Counted from the stretch's first letter, positions 20,227-34,020 are shown. The stretch is DNA of 64,000 bases from Chaenocephalus aceratus (GCA_023974075.1 JAMFTG010000139.1:227516-291515), one strand, 5' to 3'. Program-made: numbers and translations. The notes: generated by a model not told the origin, from the sequence alone.

Positions 20227-22989
20227 GTTTAAAGACTGTAAAAAAAATGTGGAAGGACTTGGACAGTTACAGAGACCTTGATCAGTGCTGCCGTCATTTT
20301 ACGTTACGTTGCTGTTGCCTTAATTCTAGCTGTTGGTAGGCTACGTCATGAAACTGATTATTTACCTCTTTAAGTCAATACAATCAGAATCAACTTGTTG
20401 GTTTATTAAGTAGGTAGCTGTGTAAAAAGACGCCATGACGGCCCATCTCAGAGGGCACACGTAGACACGTTGATGTACGGTCTCCTCTCAGAAGTGGCGA
20501 TGATTCAAAGCCTCGCAAAGTTAATTATAAAAAGGGACTTCTGAAAAATCCTGCCCGGCTCCTTCACCCTTTTTCACAATCCATCCTGACAGGGGGAGAG
20601 ACTGTAACTGAACACTTCCTTTACTGTCAACTTCAGCAAGATGCTGCTGTCACACAATGAGATGAAAGTCGTGCCGGTGTTTAACAAGCTCAAATGAATG
20701 CCCGCTTTAATGAGGCACTTTCTCAGATAGCCTACTTTCATTGTAGTCTTGGGGGCGAGAGGAAATGCAGACTTTGCATATGATCCCGAGACGCCACAGA
20801 GCACCGAGGTACTGCAAAGACTTCAGTCCCTCAGTTCAAAGATTAAAACACAAACTGTTCTCTGATCTGAGATGCCATGTTGGATGAAAACTACAAAGCT
20901 GATATTCAGGAGAGAGTCGGGGAGTAACTACTGAGCAGTAGCTATTACGTTACTAGGATTTAATAAAAGTTAACTATATTCTGCTACAGGTAAATACATC
21001 AGATGACCTGGGTTTTTAGCGTTAGTACATTAACTAATATGCAAATGTGCAAACAGTAAAACACTTGTCATAAATTGGCACTTTTGCACATTAGTAAAAC
21101 AAGTCCAGAAGCCATCAGAGGAAACGTTCAAAACAGTGTTGTTGTAAACGTTGTTAAATGTCCTGGTGCAGCTTTGTTTCCGTAAAGCACATGAATCTAC
21201 ACTCCAGAGATATTCCAACAGACTTCTAGCTAATGCTATTAGCTCCTCCAGACCATTAGCAAGTTATCTTACTTTGTCCATGATGAGGGGGGATGGGACC
21301 GGCATATATTTCAATTGTTCCTTACATCTGGACCCAGCTCTCCTACTTAGTCTTGGTCTACATCCTGCATCCTCTGCGTCTTTCCCCAGATTTCAGTGGG
21401 GAAAGCCGTCGCGTAACCCTTTAGCATGATTAGCTTCTCCCTAATGTTAACAGGTGAGAAGCTAAGCTAACTATGCAATCCTTTCTGCTGTGCGAAAGCA
21501 GGATGGTTTGCTTCTAGTTCATTAAGATTATTTATTGAAGCAAGCGACGACGGGACTGGTCCAAAAGTATATCTGAAAAACGTGGCTTGAAACTGGAAAG
21601 GAAGTCGCAGAAAACTACAACACTGACGCACAAACAGGACCTTCATTGATTCAAATTACAGATTTCTTTAGGTTTGAAAACTTCTGGAAACATAGAAACA
21701 TTTGGGATGATGTAAGTACAAGACACTATATAACTAATCTAATAATTGTTAGACATGTAGACATGTTACACTTCATACCTATAATAATAAAATGAAACCT
21801 TTGAAAGCACAGGAGGCTACATTAGGAGTGTGACCAGTGTTCTGGATCCAGCACAACCTCAGTGTTTAGCCGAATAGCAAAAGGTTTTTCACTTTAAAGC
21901 GGTGACAGTGATGAATGAGAGAATATCGAGAGGCCTTGGAAAAACCCATGAAACACAGACGGAGGGCGGGAGCGTGACTTCCAGTCAGGGACACGCAGCC
22001 GTACACGTGTCCTGAAACCAGGATCAGTGCTTTCAAAACATCTGCCTGGTTTTATAGCAGAGAAGAATACAAAGAAATAAGAAACCTCCCCGGCAACCTG
22101 TCAGAGCCGGCAGTTATTTCACTGACAGGTCTCGATAGTAAAATATGTGTTAGCTCCTCTCTGGACCTTCGCAGCCTTTTCCTGCAGAGAGATAATGAAT
22201 TGTGATGCCAGCTGTCAGCGTGCTGCTGCCAGGCTGCAGATGTTGGGAATAAAAAGTCATTTGGAGGTGCATACCATGATTCCTCTGTAGATTTGCACTC
22301 TTTTTTTTTAGAAGGTGGAGGTGTGGGAGGTCACACGGGAACGGCTGACAACACAGAAACCCATTTAAAAAGGGGTGCACAATCCACAGAGTCGCCATTC
22401 AGACGGATTAAAGGAGGCAGGGGACCGTGTACTGTAATTGAAAAATGTTTTTTTCTCTGTCAATCAAACGATGTTTCCTCAGCTGGTTCTTTTTTTTTTT
22501 TTTTCCAGACGTCTAAAGTGCAGACGAGGTCAAAACCAATAATTGGATTAAAGATGAAAATATTTCGTAGAAGAAGTTTACAGAGTGGATTTCACTACTC
22601 GATTTTTCACTAAAGCAAAAAGAGGTAAAGATGTCAGACTTACTTAGGAGTTACGTCATCTTGAACCAGGCTGCAGGTTTCAGTCAACAATGAAGGAAGG
22701 AAAATAAAAAAAAGAAAACTACACAGAAACCTTTCATCATTGTGATGGCTCAATCGTTATATCACACTCTTTGTCTACTGAATAGAACAGTCATTGCTAA
22801 ATACATATCCTATTTGTTATGCATGTCGTATGAAAAGCCGTCAACATCTCATGTTTTTTTATGCGAGCTTGAGGTGGTAGCCTTTGTGGAACATGTGCTG
22901 AACTGGAATTAGACACAATAGGTGAATAAACTCTGACTTAATGAGTATATTATATTTAACTGGCTTTTTTAAAGCTACTAGATATTCCA
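20227..22989. other. No recognised gene
   Basis: Long stretch of ordinary sequence with a poly-T run near 22491-22504. The frames at 21151-21429 and 22150-22613 have no family signal. Confidence 0.45.
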
Positions 22990-23697
22990 TTAACCCTCGT
23001 GTTGTGTTCAAAAGCTGTTCCCGTTCACGGTGTTCGCGGGTCCATTTTGACCCATGATTTATATCAGTCCAAAACACAAAGAAAATGACGATCATCCAAC
23101 ATCATAACTAACTTATAATGCATTCATAACCGTACAATCCTGCTGTAATGTTATGGCCCAAAACATATTACACCACGTATTACACACGTGCATGTGTGAC
23201 TTCAGGTTCAAGTGTTGGTGTACTCGAGAAAGGTGGAGTTCCCGTGGGGGGAGGGGGCAGAGGGAGGGGAGGGGGCAGAGGGAGGGGGGGAGGGGAGAGG
23301 GAGGGGAGGGGGGGCAGAAGGAGGGGAGGGGGCAGAGGGAGGGGAGGGGGGCAGAAGGAGGGGAGGGGGCAGAGGGAGGGGAGGACCAGGTGCATGTTGC
23401 AAACAATTATTGTTACAGTGGCTGAAGGGGGGGGGGCGTCTAAAGTCAAAGATGAATCTTGATCGAGTCACCCAAAACATGTATGCTGGGTCTCCCCAGA
23501 CCCGAACACCAAATGATACTTTTCTTTTTAGAGACCTTCAGACTTGGCTACAATTGTCAAAATCTGGTTTGTAGTTTATATAGCTGCTGTGGAGGATATC
23601 ATGAAGCCTTGTTCCGATACAAAAAACTAGATCGTATTGTTATATCATTTGAACTTGAGACGGGTCACGGGAGACCCGAACACAACATAAGGGTTCA
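22990..23697. mobile_element. piggyBac-type MITE, about 700 bp
   Basis: Starts TTAA then CCCTCGTGTTGTGTTC (22994-23009) and ends GAACACAACATAAGGG (23678-23693), a 16-bp inverted repeat with two mismatches, followed by TTCA where TTAA is expected. Internal words GGGTCCATTTTGACCC near the left are typical of fish piggyBac-derived MITEs. No transposase is encoded. A G-rich tandem array (23246-23392) lies inside. Confidence 0.85.
23246..23392 (+). repeat. G-rich minisatellite (GGGGAGGGGGCAGAGGGAG)n
   Basis: Irregular units of about 18 bp with many runs of three or more G on the plus strand, so intrastrand G-quadruplexes are possible. Proline-rich or glycine-rich frames through it are artefacts. 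Confidence 0.9.
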
Positions 23698-24339
23698 CAT
23701 GCATCATTTCTGCAACAGCATTCAACGTGACCAGCATGCTAGCTGGTATGGAATCAAATGTGACACTTGGCAGATTCAAACCTCTTCGATAAGTCTTCCC
23801 TCCATTAGTGCCTTGCATTAGTGTTGGACCATTTCTTTATTTTCAAAAAGTAAATAAAGTAAAGTATTTTTTTGCAAATGATTGATTCACAAGAAAGTCC
23901 CCAAAGGTACCACACACGTCAACAATGAGTTAAACGTTGCAAAGATATGAACCACATTCCTTCTACATCTTTGTGATGTTATCAGACCTTACTCACGTGA
24001 CCTCGATCAAGACCAGCTTCAGTCAGAAAGCATCGAACCGAGAGTCACTCGATGAGCAGAAACATGTTGAACAGAGCACATCGCTGTAATGGATTTTGCT
24101 TCTACTTTAATTAACCCGATTACTTAAGCAACACGCCAGCGAAGTGACGTTTCCTGGTGCAGCGATCGTTCTTATTGACAAGAGGCAAATATTGACTCCA
24201 GCAGAAGCTTATTTCCATCAGCAGCCGTTCATCCTCAGCGTCATGGGAACGGAAACACGCAGGCCTCCGTGCGACTGCAGCACATCGGCAGGCGCTTTGT
24301 TGCAATTCAACAATTATGTGGGCGCTAATCGCCGTCCGT
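23698..24339. other. No recognised gene
   Basis: No domain or element terminus seen. Confidence 0.5.
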
Positions 24340-24530
24340 TAATCAGGATGGGTACACACACACACGGGTACACACACGGGTACACACACACACCTAACCC
24401 TAACCAAGTCTTCACCCTAAAATTAATGATTGCCCTCATGGGGACCTCCATTTTGTCCCCATAAGGGAGGCGAGTCCCCACACGTGACTATGTAAACAGA
24501 TTTAGGTCCCCACAAGTATAGTAATGCTAG

Positions 24531-24532
<2 letters not shown>
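24340..24532 (-). repeat. Dispersed repeat flanking a CA array
   Basis: Contains CACGGGTACACACAC units, CCTAACCCTAACC, GGGGACCTCCATTTTGTCCC and GGTCCCCACAAGTATAGTAA. This combination is a known-looking fish repeat that commonly ends in CA microsatellites. The name is not certain. Confidence 0.6.
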
Positions 24533-24611
<79 letters not shown>

Positions 24612-24685
24612 ACACACACACACACACACACAACACACACACACACACACACAACACACCACACACACCACACACACACACACAC
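24533..24685. repeat. (CA)n microsatellite, interrupted
   Basis: CA array with CACCAC/CAACAC slips at intervals. Confidence 0.97.
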
Positions 24686-26438
24686 TGCGGGGAGGATAAT
24701 TGCATAAACAAATCAATACCATCTCGTTAGGAGAGCTGTTTTGGCTGAAAGGGTTCAAGCCGGCCCGTCGAGGTCCCTTCACGTGTAATATTTAGAGGAA
24801 AACATCATTTCGCTGAAGAGCCTGAATAGGTTTTTATCCCAGAAACAAGTCAGCGGTATGCATTTACAGAAGGACACGAAGCTAAATTGAGGGACATTAC
24901 AGTAAAGTATGGCTCACTGACTTCCTTGCATTTGCAGTAAAGATGCTCTGGTGGCTCGGTGTCGGCTGCAGGCTCTTTACGTTGATAATGAAACGGCCCA
25001 CTCTGTATTCAGACGGCGGGCAACCTGTGGCGAGTACATCTGGGGACATAATGTGAGCATGATTAAAAATGTGTGTTTCAACCCTGTGGTTCCGCGAAAA
25101 CCCCCCGTGGTCTATCTTCCTTAAATTGGTTTCTTACAGTTCAGGGGCGCTTCACCCAGAAATGATTTTTTTTACTTACTTTTGGTTATATCCACTCATC
25201 TTTTAAAATATGTGCGATGTCTGCCTTGTGTGCAACGTGGGGTACAGAAAGGTTGTTAGAGATGCTCTCAGCATTGAAAGATGAGATGATGAAAATATGA
25301 TAGACGTTTATCCACGAGGCAGAACACTGGGGGAATAAAACACGTCTCTGGAGGTGCTGCAGCACAGGCATACGAGATAAATAAGAGCTTTTTGAACATT
25401 AATGAGACATGTCACAGTCGAGGCACGACATACCGGGATGAAAACCTGAACATTAGCATTATATAGCCTCTTTAAAATATAAGCAGTAATACCACAGTTG
25501 AAAATTACCCTTAAATCCTCTTTTAATCTAAATAAAAGCACACAGGTATGAGCATTCAAATGTTCTTAAAGTACACAAACTAAAAGTACTCAATATGCAG
25601 GATGGTCAATTTATAAATGACTGTTATTAGCTATCCATTATATGTGGGCATCATTTGAAACCGCTTCGATAAAGAGGGTAACGTTATGTATCTTAGTCCA
25701 TAATAGCGTCATAGTAATTCATTAGCCAATTTAATTGAGTTATTTGTAATTAGTAACTTAATTTAGTCAAATAAATGTATCGTAGTGTTTAGGTTCTTCC
25801 ACATGATAGGAGTATGAAGCATGGACATATTCAATAGCACCACATTCTTTACCTTCAGTACAGTTCTCGGTGAAAATGCTCGTCTCTCAGCGGGCCCCGG
25901 CCCCTCCGGTTTGCTCGCTGTCGGGGGTCCTTCACACCATGACTGTGTGTTATCTCTGATGTAACAGCCTGTGGGAGTCTATTAGGCAGAGCCACTCGGC
26001 GCTTAAACTCAGATTGAGGACACTCCCGAGCATCGTTTGTTCAGACTGGAGAGAAAGCCACACATACCCTGTTGTGAGGGTGATGGAAGCGTGCAAATAA
26101 AATGCAGATTTTATAAACAATTGAACTGATTTGAATCTACTGGAGTTCCTCAGAAAACCAATCAAAAATGTTCCTCTACGACGAATGTTCCTGCAGAAAG
26201 GAAGCGGTGTAAAGCACATACAGTTCTCCACACAACATTTCAAGAGCTCCCTGTATGCACGGACATGTCCCATCCACCCATATGCTACAGGTCGGAATTA
26301 TAGCAGTTACTTCTATACGGTGGCCGTTATAAAAGAAAAACAGCAAGGTGCTAAAATATAGAGGCATCAAGTGTGGAGAAATGGGCTCTTTTTCTACAGG
26401 TATGCCAATGTTCACATGCCATTACTATTTTATATCCG

Positions 26439-26440
<2 letters not shown>
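24686..26440. other. No recognised gene
   Basis: Ordinary sequence; short frames only, none recognised. Confidence 0.45.

Positions 26441-26512
<72 letters not shown>
26441..26512. repeat. (GT)n microsatellite, pure
   Basis: About 36 uninterrupted GT units, unlike the interrupted CA arrays elsewhere in the window. Confidence 0.98.
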
Positions 26513-26516
<4 letters not shown>

Positions 26517-26759
26517 GAGGAACATTATGTGCAGGGGAATAACATGACTTCTCGCTGCAGGTTGTAGAGTGGGCGGACAAAATAACCACCTGCTGCTCAA
26601 TACTTAACGTTACCTTGGTTGCTGATTGGCTAATGGCCAACACATCGTTATGACATCATGAAGTGGCCAAAATCTGATTCATTTTCAGACAGGTTTTTAT
26701 AGAAATGGATCAAAAAGAGAGAGAATCTTTGTTCCTGAAACTTTCAGAGTCTCTTTCCA

Positions 26760-27588
26760 CAGAGGGGACACATGTTGATGTAGAAGAGACGTGAAGAAGA
26801 GGGGACACATGTTGATGTAGAAGAGACATGAAGAAGAGGGGACACATGCTGATGTAGAAAGACATGGAGAAGAGGGGACACATGTTGATGTAGAAGAGAA
26901 ATGAAGAAGGGGACACATGTTGATGAAGAAGAGACATGAAGAAGAGGGGACACATGTTGATGTAGAAGAGACATGAAGAAGAGGGGACACATGCTGATGT
27001 AGAAGAGACATGAAGAAGAGGGGACACATGTTGATGTAGAAGAGACATGCAGAAGAGGGGAACATGTTGATGTAGAAGAGACATGAAGAAGAGGGGACAC
27101 ATGTTGATGTAGAAGAGACATGAAGAAGAGGGGACACATGTTGAGTAGAAGAGACATGAAGAAGAGGGGACACATGTTGATGTAGAAGAGACATGGAGAA
27201 GTGGGGACACATGTTGATGTAGAAGAGACATGAAGAAGAGGGGACACATGTTGATGTAGAAGAGACATGAAGAAGAGGGGACACATGATGTAGAAGAGAC
27301 ATGAAGAAGAGGGGACACATGTTGATGTAGAAGAGACATGAAGAAGAGGGACACATGTTGATGTAGAAGAGACATGAAGAAGAGGGGACACATGATGTAG
27401 AGGAGACGTGAAGAAGAGGGGACACATGTTGATGTAGAAGAGACATGAAGAAGAGGGGACACATGTTGATGTAGAAGAGACATGAAGAAGAGGGGACACA
27501 TGTTGATGTAGAAGAGACGTGAAGAGGGGACACATGTTGATGTAGAAGAGACGTGAAGAGGGGACACATGTTGATGTAGAAGAGACAA
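26760..27588. repeat. 37-bp minisatellite, about 22 units
   Basis: Period 37 (GATGTAGAAGAGACATGAAG then AAGAGGGGACACATGTT), with units shortened by 1-9 bases in places, for example losses of GTT before GATG. Because 37 is 1 modulo 3 and the minus strand lacks stops in all phases, three overlapping 260-290-residue minus frames arise (repeats of 'HVSSTSTCVPSS'); these are artefacts. Confidence 0.95.
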
Positions 27589-27590
27589 AC

Positions 27591-28249
27591 AGGCTACAGG
27601 GAAACCAGTCCTGAAGGTTTAATCGGAATCATTTATTTAATTCCCAGGGAAATGCGGTTGCTCCCGAGTCCATCCACCATGGTTAATACTATGTTGTTGT
27701 TTTAAAATGTTTTTGCATCATGTTTGAGAGTTTTTCAGTCTGTGGCTATTATAATACTGTAGCGTCTTTACTTTACCAAACTCACTTTATACAATGAAGA
27801 AATGTGTGTGAAGTCATCCTACACGGCATAAAAAGCTCACCTTTTAGTTTCCTATCCGAGTCTGTAGAGTTCTTCGGCCTCAGGCTGTGGTCTCAGGCTC
27901 AATGCCCCCCCCCCCCCCGCCCCCTCCTCTGAAGACTGCCGCTGTAATTGGTGCTTTTCCCCGCACTGTACAAGCTGGGCTAAACACTCCTTGGATCTCC
28001 CTCAGATTTAATTAATACTGATCTTTTAATGCAACTCCCAGTGAGACAGCAAAGTGGTGGAGAATTTCTTTAAGATATCTTTCAAAAGAAGTTATAATCT
28101 GCATCAATGAATACATCGCTTTCAATGAGGGTATTGTCTCTGAACTCTGAGTTGAAACAACAGCCGACAAAAAGAAACTGTACAATCTTCAATCTATTGT
28201 TCATGCTTCACCCGTAGTGCTCCGACATACTTCAACACATTCACCAGTG
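27591..28249. other. No recognised gene
   Basis: Contains a C-run at 27906-27918. Lies beyond the presumed 3' end of the semaphorin gene. No coding signal. Confidence 0.5.
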
Positions 28250-30926
28250 ACACGCTTGCATCATATTTTCATTTTATTCCTAGTATAAGAGACATACAAT
28301 GGTATTTCTGTGAGAGCAAATTCATAGTTATTCAAGGGGCATAGCCTTGAAATGAAACAGAGAAAAGTAAAACATAATACTGAATCGATGAGGCCCCGCC
28401 CAGATAGAATGTATTTACACCAACTCAAACACTGATTTAAGCTTTAAGAGGCGACGCCCCGTCTCCTTTACGATCCGTCAGCGGCAGAGAAGATAACACT
28501 TGCACTCATCAAACACTGTCGCTGCCACAATTCCTCTTATGGACCATTACGGTCACGACCCTCAATCAACTGGACGTTTTGTTTTTATTTGTTCGGAAAG
28601 CTATTTAATGCACTGCTGCACTTTCGTATCCAAATCTTTTTTCCTTTTAACAAAAGCGGTCGGCGGCCGCATGTTCCTTCATTCGCTCGAGTTGGACACT
28701 TTATATTGGGCCAAATGAGCTCTGGGAAATTTCAATCAATAAAACGCACTCGCAGATACAGTAAATAACGGGGTTGTTTTTCACAGACCAGTCGACCGTG
28801 GCCAACGCGACTCTGCTGAAAAGCGTTGAGTGTTGAAGTCGTGATGTTTCAGACGACGTGCCGCCTGGAACCAGTTCCGCCTTTGGATCGATCCAAGACA
28901 CAATCTCAGCTTGTCGGATCAGAGTTCATTGCACTTCTCCAAGTTTCTACTAATTTCCTAAAATCTCCACGACGGTTTTTTAATTTTATTTCCATATTGT
29001 TGCAGCTGGCACCCGGTGACACAAGTCCAAATCTACAGCCGTAACCATCGTAGAAGTCCAGTTTCATGCATACATCCCTGCATCTATTCTTTAGCAATAT
29101 AGTATAACCTTTCTTTTTTTTTTTTTACATTAAGCATTGGACACAATGACAGTTGCTCCATCCATTATCAGCCTTATTTAAATGACTTCTACAATAGCTA
29201 CAGGTCTGTAGGAGATAACTTAAGAGGAACTGTGAGCTGCTCCTTTAAAAAAACAAAAAAAAACCCAAAGCGATTCTAATGCTACTTCTAACAAACAAAC
29301 AAAAGTGAACAATGGCAACCTATAGGGAAAAGTGACACCCGGTGAAAAAGTGACATATTATGGAGGCAGCCGAACCTGAACGTCTGCAGTCTCAGGCTGT
29401 GGGTACGTGCCTTTGCCAAAACACTCCCAAAAACAATCTGTAGGCTCGCACTTCTCGGATTAAAAAAATAAAAAAATGAAACAAAGAAGAATGAAGGGTT
29501 TCATTCCAAAACACTGCATCCATTTTGAAAATAATATATAATATTTTTCCAAACGACATAATTGTGAAGAAACAAAAGGGCTCACTATTACTATATATAT
29601 AACACAACGTATGCTTCATTAGTGAGTGTTACAATCATAATTCTCGTTACTGAATGGTTTGCATTTTTTTAATGACAATATCTCATTCTGGAATGAAACT
29701 CTTCAAATATACAATAGATATGACACATACTGACGACCATAGGAAATGAAACACCTTACGATATACTGTAGCATAGTAGCCGTCTGAGCCCCTTGCATTA
29801 ACCCCTACCCCCATGTCACAGACTATTATTAAATAAGGCACACATTTACACATACAGTTAACATTTGGCTAGTAATTATTCCTTTATTTACAACCAATAG
29901 CCACAAAGTTAATAATTATGATAACTGCAGTCCGTTTCTTCATTCTCATACTGCCAGATGGCGTTTCTGACTTTGTCCTCTGGGTCCAAGACATGTCAGC
30001 ATTCAGTTTTATTTATTTCCTTTTCAGAGGGTGTCAGACCCACTGGATGTGTGGAGCACCAATCTTATAGAAACAATCTCGAGGAACTTAAATGGAACCG
30101 ATTGCGTCACAATCTGCTGGGGCGGGAAAAGAAGAGGGAAAAGACGAGTATAGCTGCTTTGTTGAAGTTTTTCCTTTCTCTTTTCAACATGAACACATGT
30201 GGTTCAGTGTTCAGCCAACTGACAATGTATCATCTATGAAGTGCATGATTTGGTGTCCCTAAGACCTTCCTTACGGGGTGGGGGGGATCGTTTGATATGC
30301 CCAAAGATGAAAGAGTATAGTAAGGCAGAGACATAACTACTTTCAGGGGAGTTCGCTGACTTTTCACCACAGGTTACATATACTGCATATGTATATGTAT
30401 ACATATACGGTGTGGATATAAACACACATATATATACACACACATGCATAATATAAACAACATTCGAGGGTGGGGCGGGTGGGGACTGGTTACCAACACT
30501 ACATCAGAAAAGGTTAAGCAAAAGCATGAATCTAAGCATCGCAGGAGCCTCTGGCTTTTAAGTCTTCAAGATGACTGATGTGTTCAGTTGTTCTGACATC
30601 AACACGTCCACAAACTAAGTTGCATTGTAAATCCACACTGAGGACATTGGCAGCCTAATATAAGGAGGTGGCGTCACGTCACCTGAGTCAGCAGTTCTAT
30701 AATAAGCAAGTAGCTGAGCAATACCAATATGGTACAAAGATATTCGTTGGACAAAAGAAGAGGGGAAAACACGTTTGGTTGAGGCTTTCGTCCACAGTGA
30801 CACTGGCTGCCACACGACTTTTCTTGAAGGTCTGCAACCTCGAACCCACTGCATTTCTTCAAAGAGAAGTTCCTTTATGAAGACACAATGAGGGAGACTC
30901 CCTCTCTAGTCCAGGAGTGTGCCTCC
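28250..30926 (-). other. Probable 3' UTR of the semaphorin-6D-like gene
   Basis: Region immediately downstream (minus strand) of the semaphorin stop codon. It is free of recognisable transposons and long microsatellites, unlike the flanks, which fits a selectively constrained UTR. A minus-strand AATAAA lies at 28273-28278 and other AATAAA-type words occur, for example near 29882 and 30010. The true cleavage site cannot be fixed from sequence. Small open frames in it are not credible genes. Confidence 0.4.
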
Positions 30927-32265
30927 TCAGTAGTTGTACTTTCCCTGTTCGTTAACGGGGGACGTGGCAGGTATGAACAAGGGCTTTGGAGGGACGTCGG
31001 GTTTGAGAGAGGAGGCCCGGCGGACGATAGCGCCCCTGTGCTGGACCTCCGGCTGCTCTCCGTTGTAGCTGTGCTGGCGTGTCAGGTACCCGTTGGGAAT
31101 GTGGGGGTAGTGAACCTCGCAGGCGCTGCCCGTTGAGTTCATCCGGGCCAGGAGGGGAGGCCGGCTGATGGGGCCCACAGTTCGTTGGCTGAAGCATGTG
31201 CTGGCGAGGTATCATTCCTCCTCCCCCCCCGCCTGCTTCCGACTCCATTTGGGCATCTTAGCGGCTGCAGCAATCAGCGAGTGCCTCTGGGAGAGTGCCT
31301 CCGCTCACGGGTGGACTGGTGGTGAGAGGGGATGTCTGGTGGAACATCCATGCGTCGGGTGAGGCTGTCTCGAGGTAAGGTGGACGAGCTGTAGTAGGGG
31401 GCCGATTCTGTCTCGGGGATCTGAGGTTGAATACGGTTGGCGAATGCTAGCTGACCTCCACCCCCGCACGCCATCAGACCTGACGGACTCATCACTGGGA
31501 GTTCTTGCTGCATGCTGGCCTCGTGGATGTGCTTCAGAAGCTCATCCAGCGAGGGTCACCTCCCTCACCTTCTGGGAGTAACCGGGGTACGGTTGCTGAG
31601 ACAGCACTCGTTCAACATTATGGATTTTGCGTTCATACTGGATGGGAGATAACCTCCCATGAGCGGCTGCCCATTGGACAGGCTATGGGAGTATGGGAAG
31701 ACCTGCGGGTGGAGCAGGGCTGAGCTGGGGCCTGGAGCCGGAGTTGTGGGATTTTGGTTCCTTGGCATTGTTGGCAGTTCTGGTTCTTCTCCCACTGGTT
31801 CTTGAAGGCTTTCATGCTCTTGATGGGCAGTTCTGGGGTTTGAGTCAGGTGTCCGGCAGACCGGACAGCTCTGAGGAGTGGTGGAGGTGTGTTGGGGGTG
31901 AACCAGGTCTCCCATCGTCATTGCGTGATGGCCGTTTCTCCTTGGTGTGTGATGTTCCTTGCTGTTGGCGAAGAAAGAGTTGTAGATCTTTGGAGATGAC
32001 ACCTCCAGCTTGTCGTCCTTGCTCTGACTGTCCAGGAGGCCATTGAGCTTGGCCAGGCCTGCGCAGGGACAGGGCGTGAGGGATCGGGGCCTCTGGATCC
32101 TTCGACAGTTTCTTGGTCGTGTGGCCCGTGTGGTTACAGTAGCAGGAGACCAGGAAGCCGGATAGGAAGGCGCCAAGGAACGAACGCCACCCAACACACA
32201 GGCGATCAGGAGGGTATAATGGACACTGTGATTGGTCTTATCCAGCTCTGGAGGCCGCCTCACAC
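30927..32265 (-). CDS. sema6d: Semaphorin-6D-like, 3'-terminal coding exon (TM and cytoplasmic tail)
   Basis: Class 6 semaphorins are single-pass membrane guidance cues that bind plexin-A receptors and also signal backwards through a long proline-rich tail. The exon opens after a TTTTTTCTCC...GATAG acceptor (32266) with two bases completing a Gly codon, then 'VRRPPELDKTNHSVH', where human SEMA6D has GVRW...VH. The membrane segment follows ('YTLLIACVLGG' and, shifted, 'LGAFLSGFLVSCYC'), then 'LAKLNGLLDS', 'MKAFKNQWEKNQN', 'STLPRDSLTRRMDVPP' and the C-terminus 'SSLKPDVPPKP...GKYNY' with stop at 30927-30929. The VDVP-like and KYNY ends favour 6D over 6A/6B/6C, but sema6d versus a fish duplicate (sema6dl or sema6e) is open. 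At least six frame breaks (about 32185, 32060, 31860, 31830, 31560, 31150) interrupt it, so either assembly indels or early decay. Confidence 0.83.
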
Positions 32266-33940
32266 CTATCAGATACGATGGAGAAAAAAGGTACTTCAGT
32301 TTAGAGACTGATCGAGAAGCAAAAAAAAAAAGACAGGACATTTTCAAGAGCTATATAGGTCAGGTAGCAGCTGGGACAGACAGGTTGTGTTTACAGGGGC
32401 TTCACTATAAACAGCATGGGAAAGGTGTTGAACTAAGCTTTTGGCTTCCTTTCTTTCCACTGTTACTAGATCGATACTGCCTTTCTTTCTAGGACCTGTG
32501 CTCCCCCCTCAGATTGACAGAGGCCAAGGGCATCCCCAGTCGGTGAGAAAATCAACTATAAAAGGAGTAAGAGCTTTAAATATTGATGGAGCACAGCAGC
32601 AGGAACCTGATGTCATTTTCACAGACTCTGCTTTCCAATGTGAGGATCAGGGGCGAGAGCACCTGGTATGATGTACGAGCCAAAAATAACTGCTCTATCC
32701 CATATCTCACCGAGTGCGGAGCCTTTGCCAACACAGACTCAAACGAGGTTGTCAAATTCTTTCGGAACGAGCCGAAGGGAGAGGCTGTGCAAGAAAAACA
32801 CAAGGTGACTTGCCGGCAAGGTAAATGTACCGTGTAAATGTCCTTGGGTGCTGTGACCCCTGGCACTGTGTCTGCCTAATGGCGTGAAAGGCATGATGAT
32901 AACGGGATTGAAACATGCCACCTCGTAATCAGAGCTCATTTGCGAGAGGCCTGCTGCCATCTGTGGTGTCAGACCCTCGCCTCTGCCCTTAACGACAGTT
33001 TTCTGAAACCGATTAGTCTGAGGAGGGGAAAAATGCAGGTGCTCCAAACAAGCCCCAACTTAACAGCTAATGAAAGCTTCGTTGAGGAATGAAAAATGGA
33101 AACGATGTCTAAATCAGGCTTGATGATAGTTTATGCGATGTACAGAAAGATGGTGATTGGGGGATGAGTGGGGGAATAATTAGTCTTAAGTGACCCAGAC
33201 TTGGCAAAATGAAAGGTTTATGCTTCATGGAATTCCTGGATGAGGCGATATGCTAGGGTGTATTGTTTTTCATTATCAGTGGTGTGTAGTTTAAACGTAT
33301 CTGCTTAGTTTAAAAGAGTGATTTCAGTTAATAATCGAATGGGAATGTCTGTTTACGGCTGTGCCAGTTTACGTAAAACAATACATTGGTTTGCAAAGTT
33401 GTCAGCAAAGGCTTTTTACGGAGAGATACTTTTTTGGGAACCATACACAAAGTGTAGCGGCCAAAATCATATAGAACTAAAAACAGATAACTTAACAGCC
33501 GCTGAGGCACGAGTTAGCGGATCTTACGCAGGGCAATGATCCAGGTCCAGACAAGATTCTCCGTTGTGCATTTTATTCCAATAATCGTACAATGAACAGG
33601 TTTCCTATACCTCGTTCCTTAAGCCGTTCCGATGGCTTTCCTTTGTGTGGCTTGAAACACCCTGGTAAAAAAACCGTTTGCCTACGAGTGCTCTGGCGCC
33701 CACCACCCACCTGTCTCCAATATATACAATTACACCAGGTGCCCAAACATGCCTTCAAAATAAAAGCATAGAAACTACTTTAACTTATGACGCTAACTAA
33801 GAATACATATAAATAAATGATAATAATAAACACTATAAACAGCAAGAAAATAAATGTTAAACTATTAAATAATATAAAGAGATATATAGCTCCAAGTCCA
33901 CATCATTTCAAGGCACACATCATAGACGTGTTACAGTGTG

Positions 33941-34020
33941 TGATGGAGTTTAATAATAATAATACATTTCATTTTTATAGCACTTCTCTCCCAGTGCTCA
34001 AAGACGCTTATGCGTTGCGT
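33941..34020 (+). repeat. LINE/SINE 3'-tail-like fragment
   Basis: TAATAATAATAATACATTTC, then TATAGCACTTCTCTCCCAGT and GCTCAAAGACGCTTA: same family as 16030-16120 and 48709-48800. Confidence 0.6.

Noticed and set aside
24394..24408. Telomere-like CCTAACCCTAACC
   Set aside because: Only two units, embedded in a dispersed repeat that often contains them; no interstitial telomere array.
26697..27588. Three overlapping minus-strand frames of 260-290 codons
   Set aside because: They are generated by the 37-bp minisatellite; all frames give the same permuted peptide.
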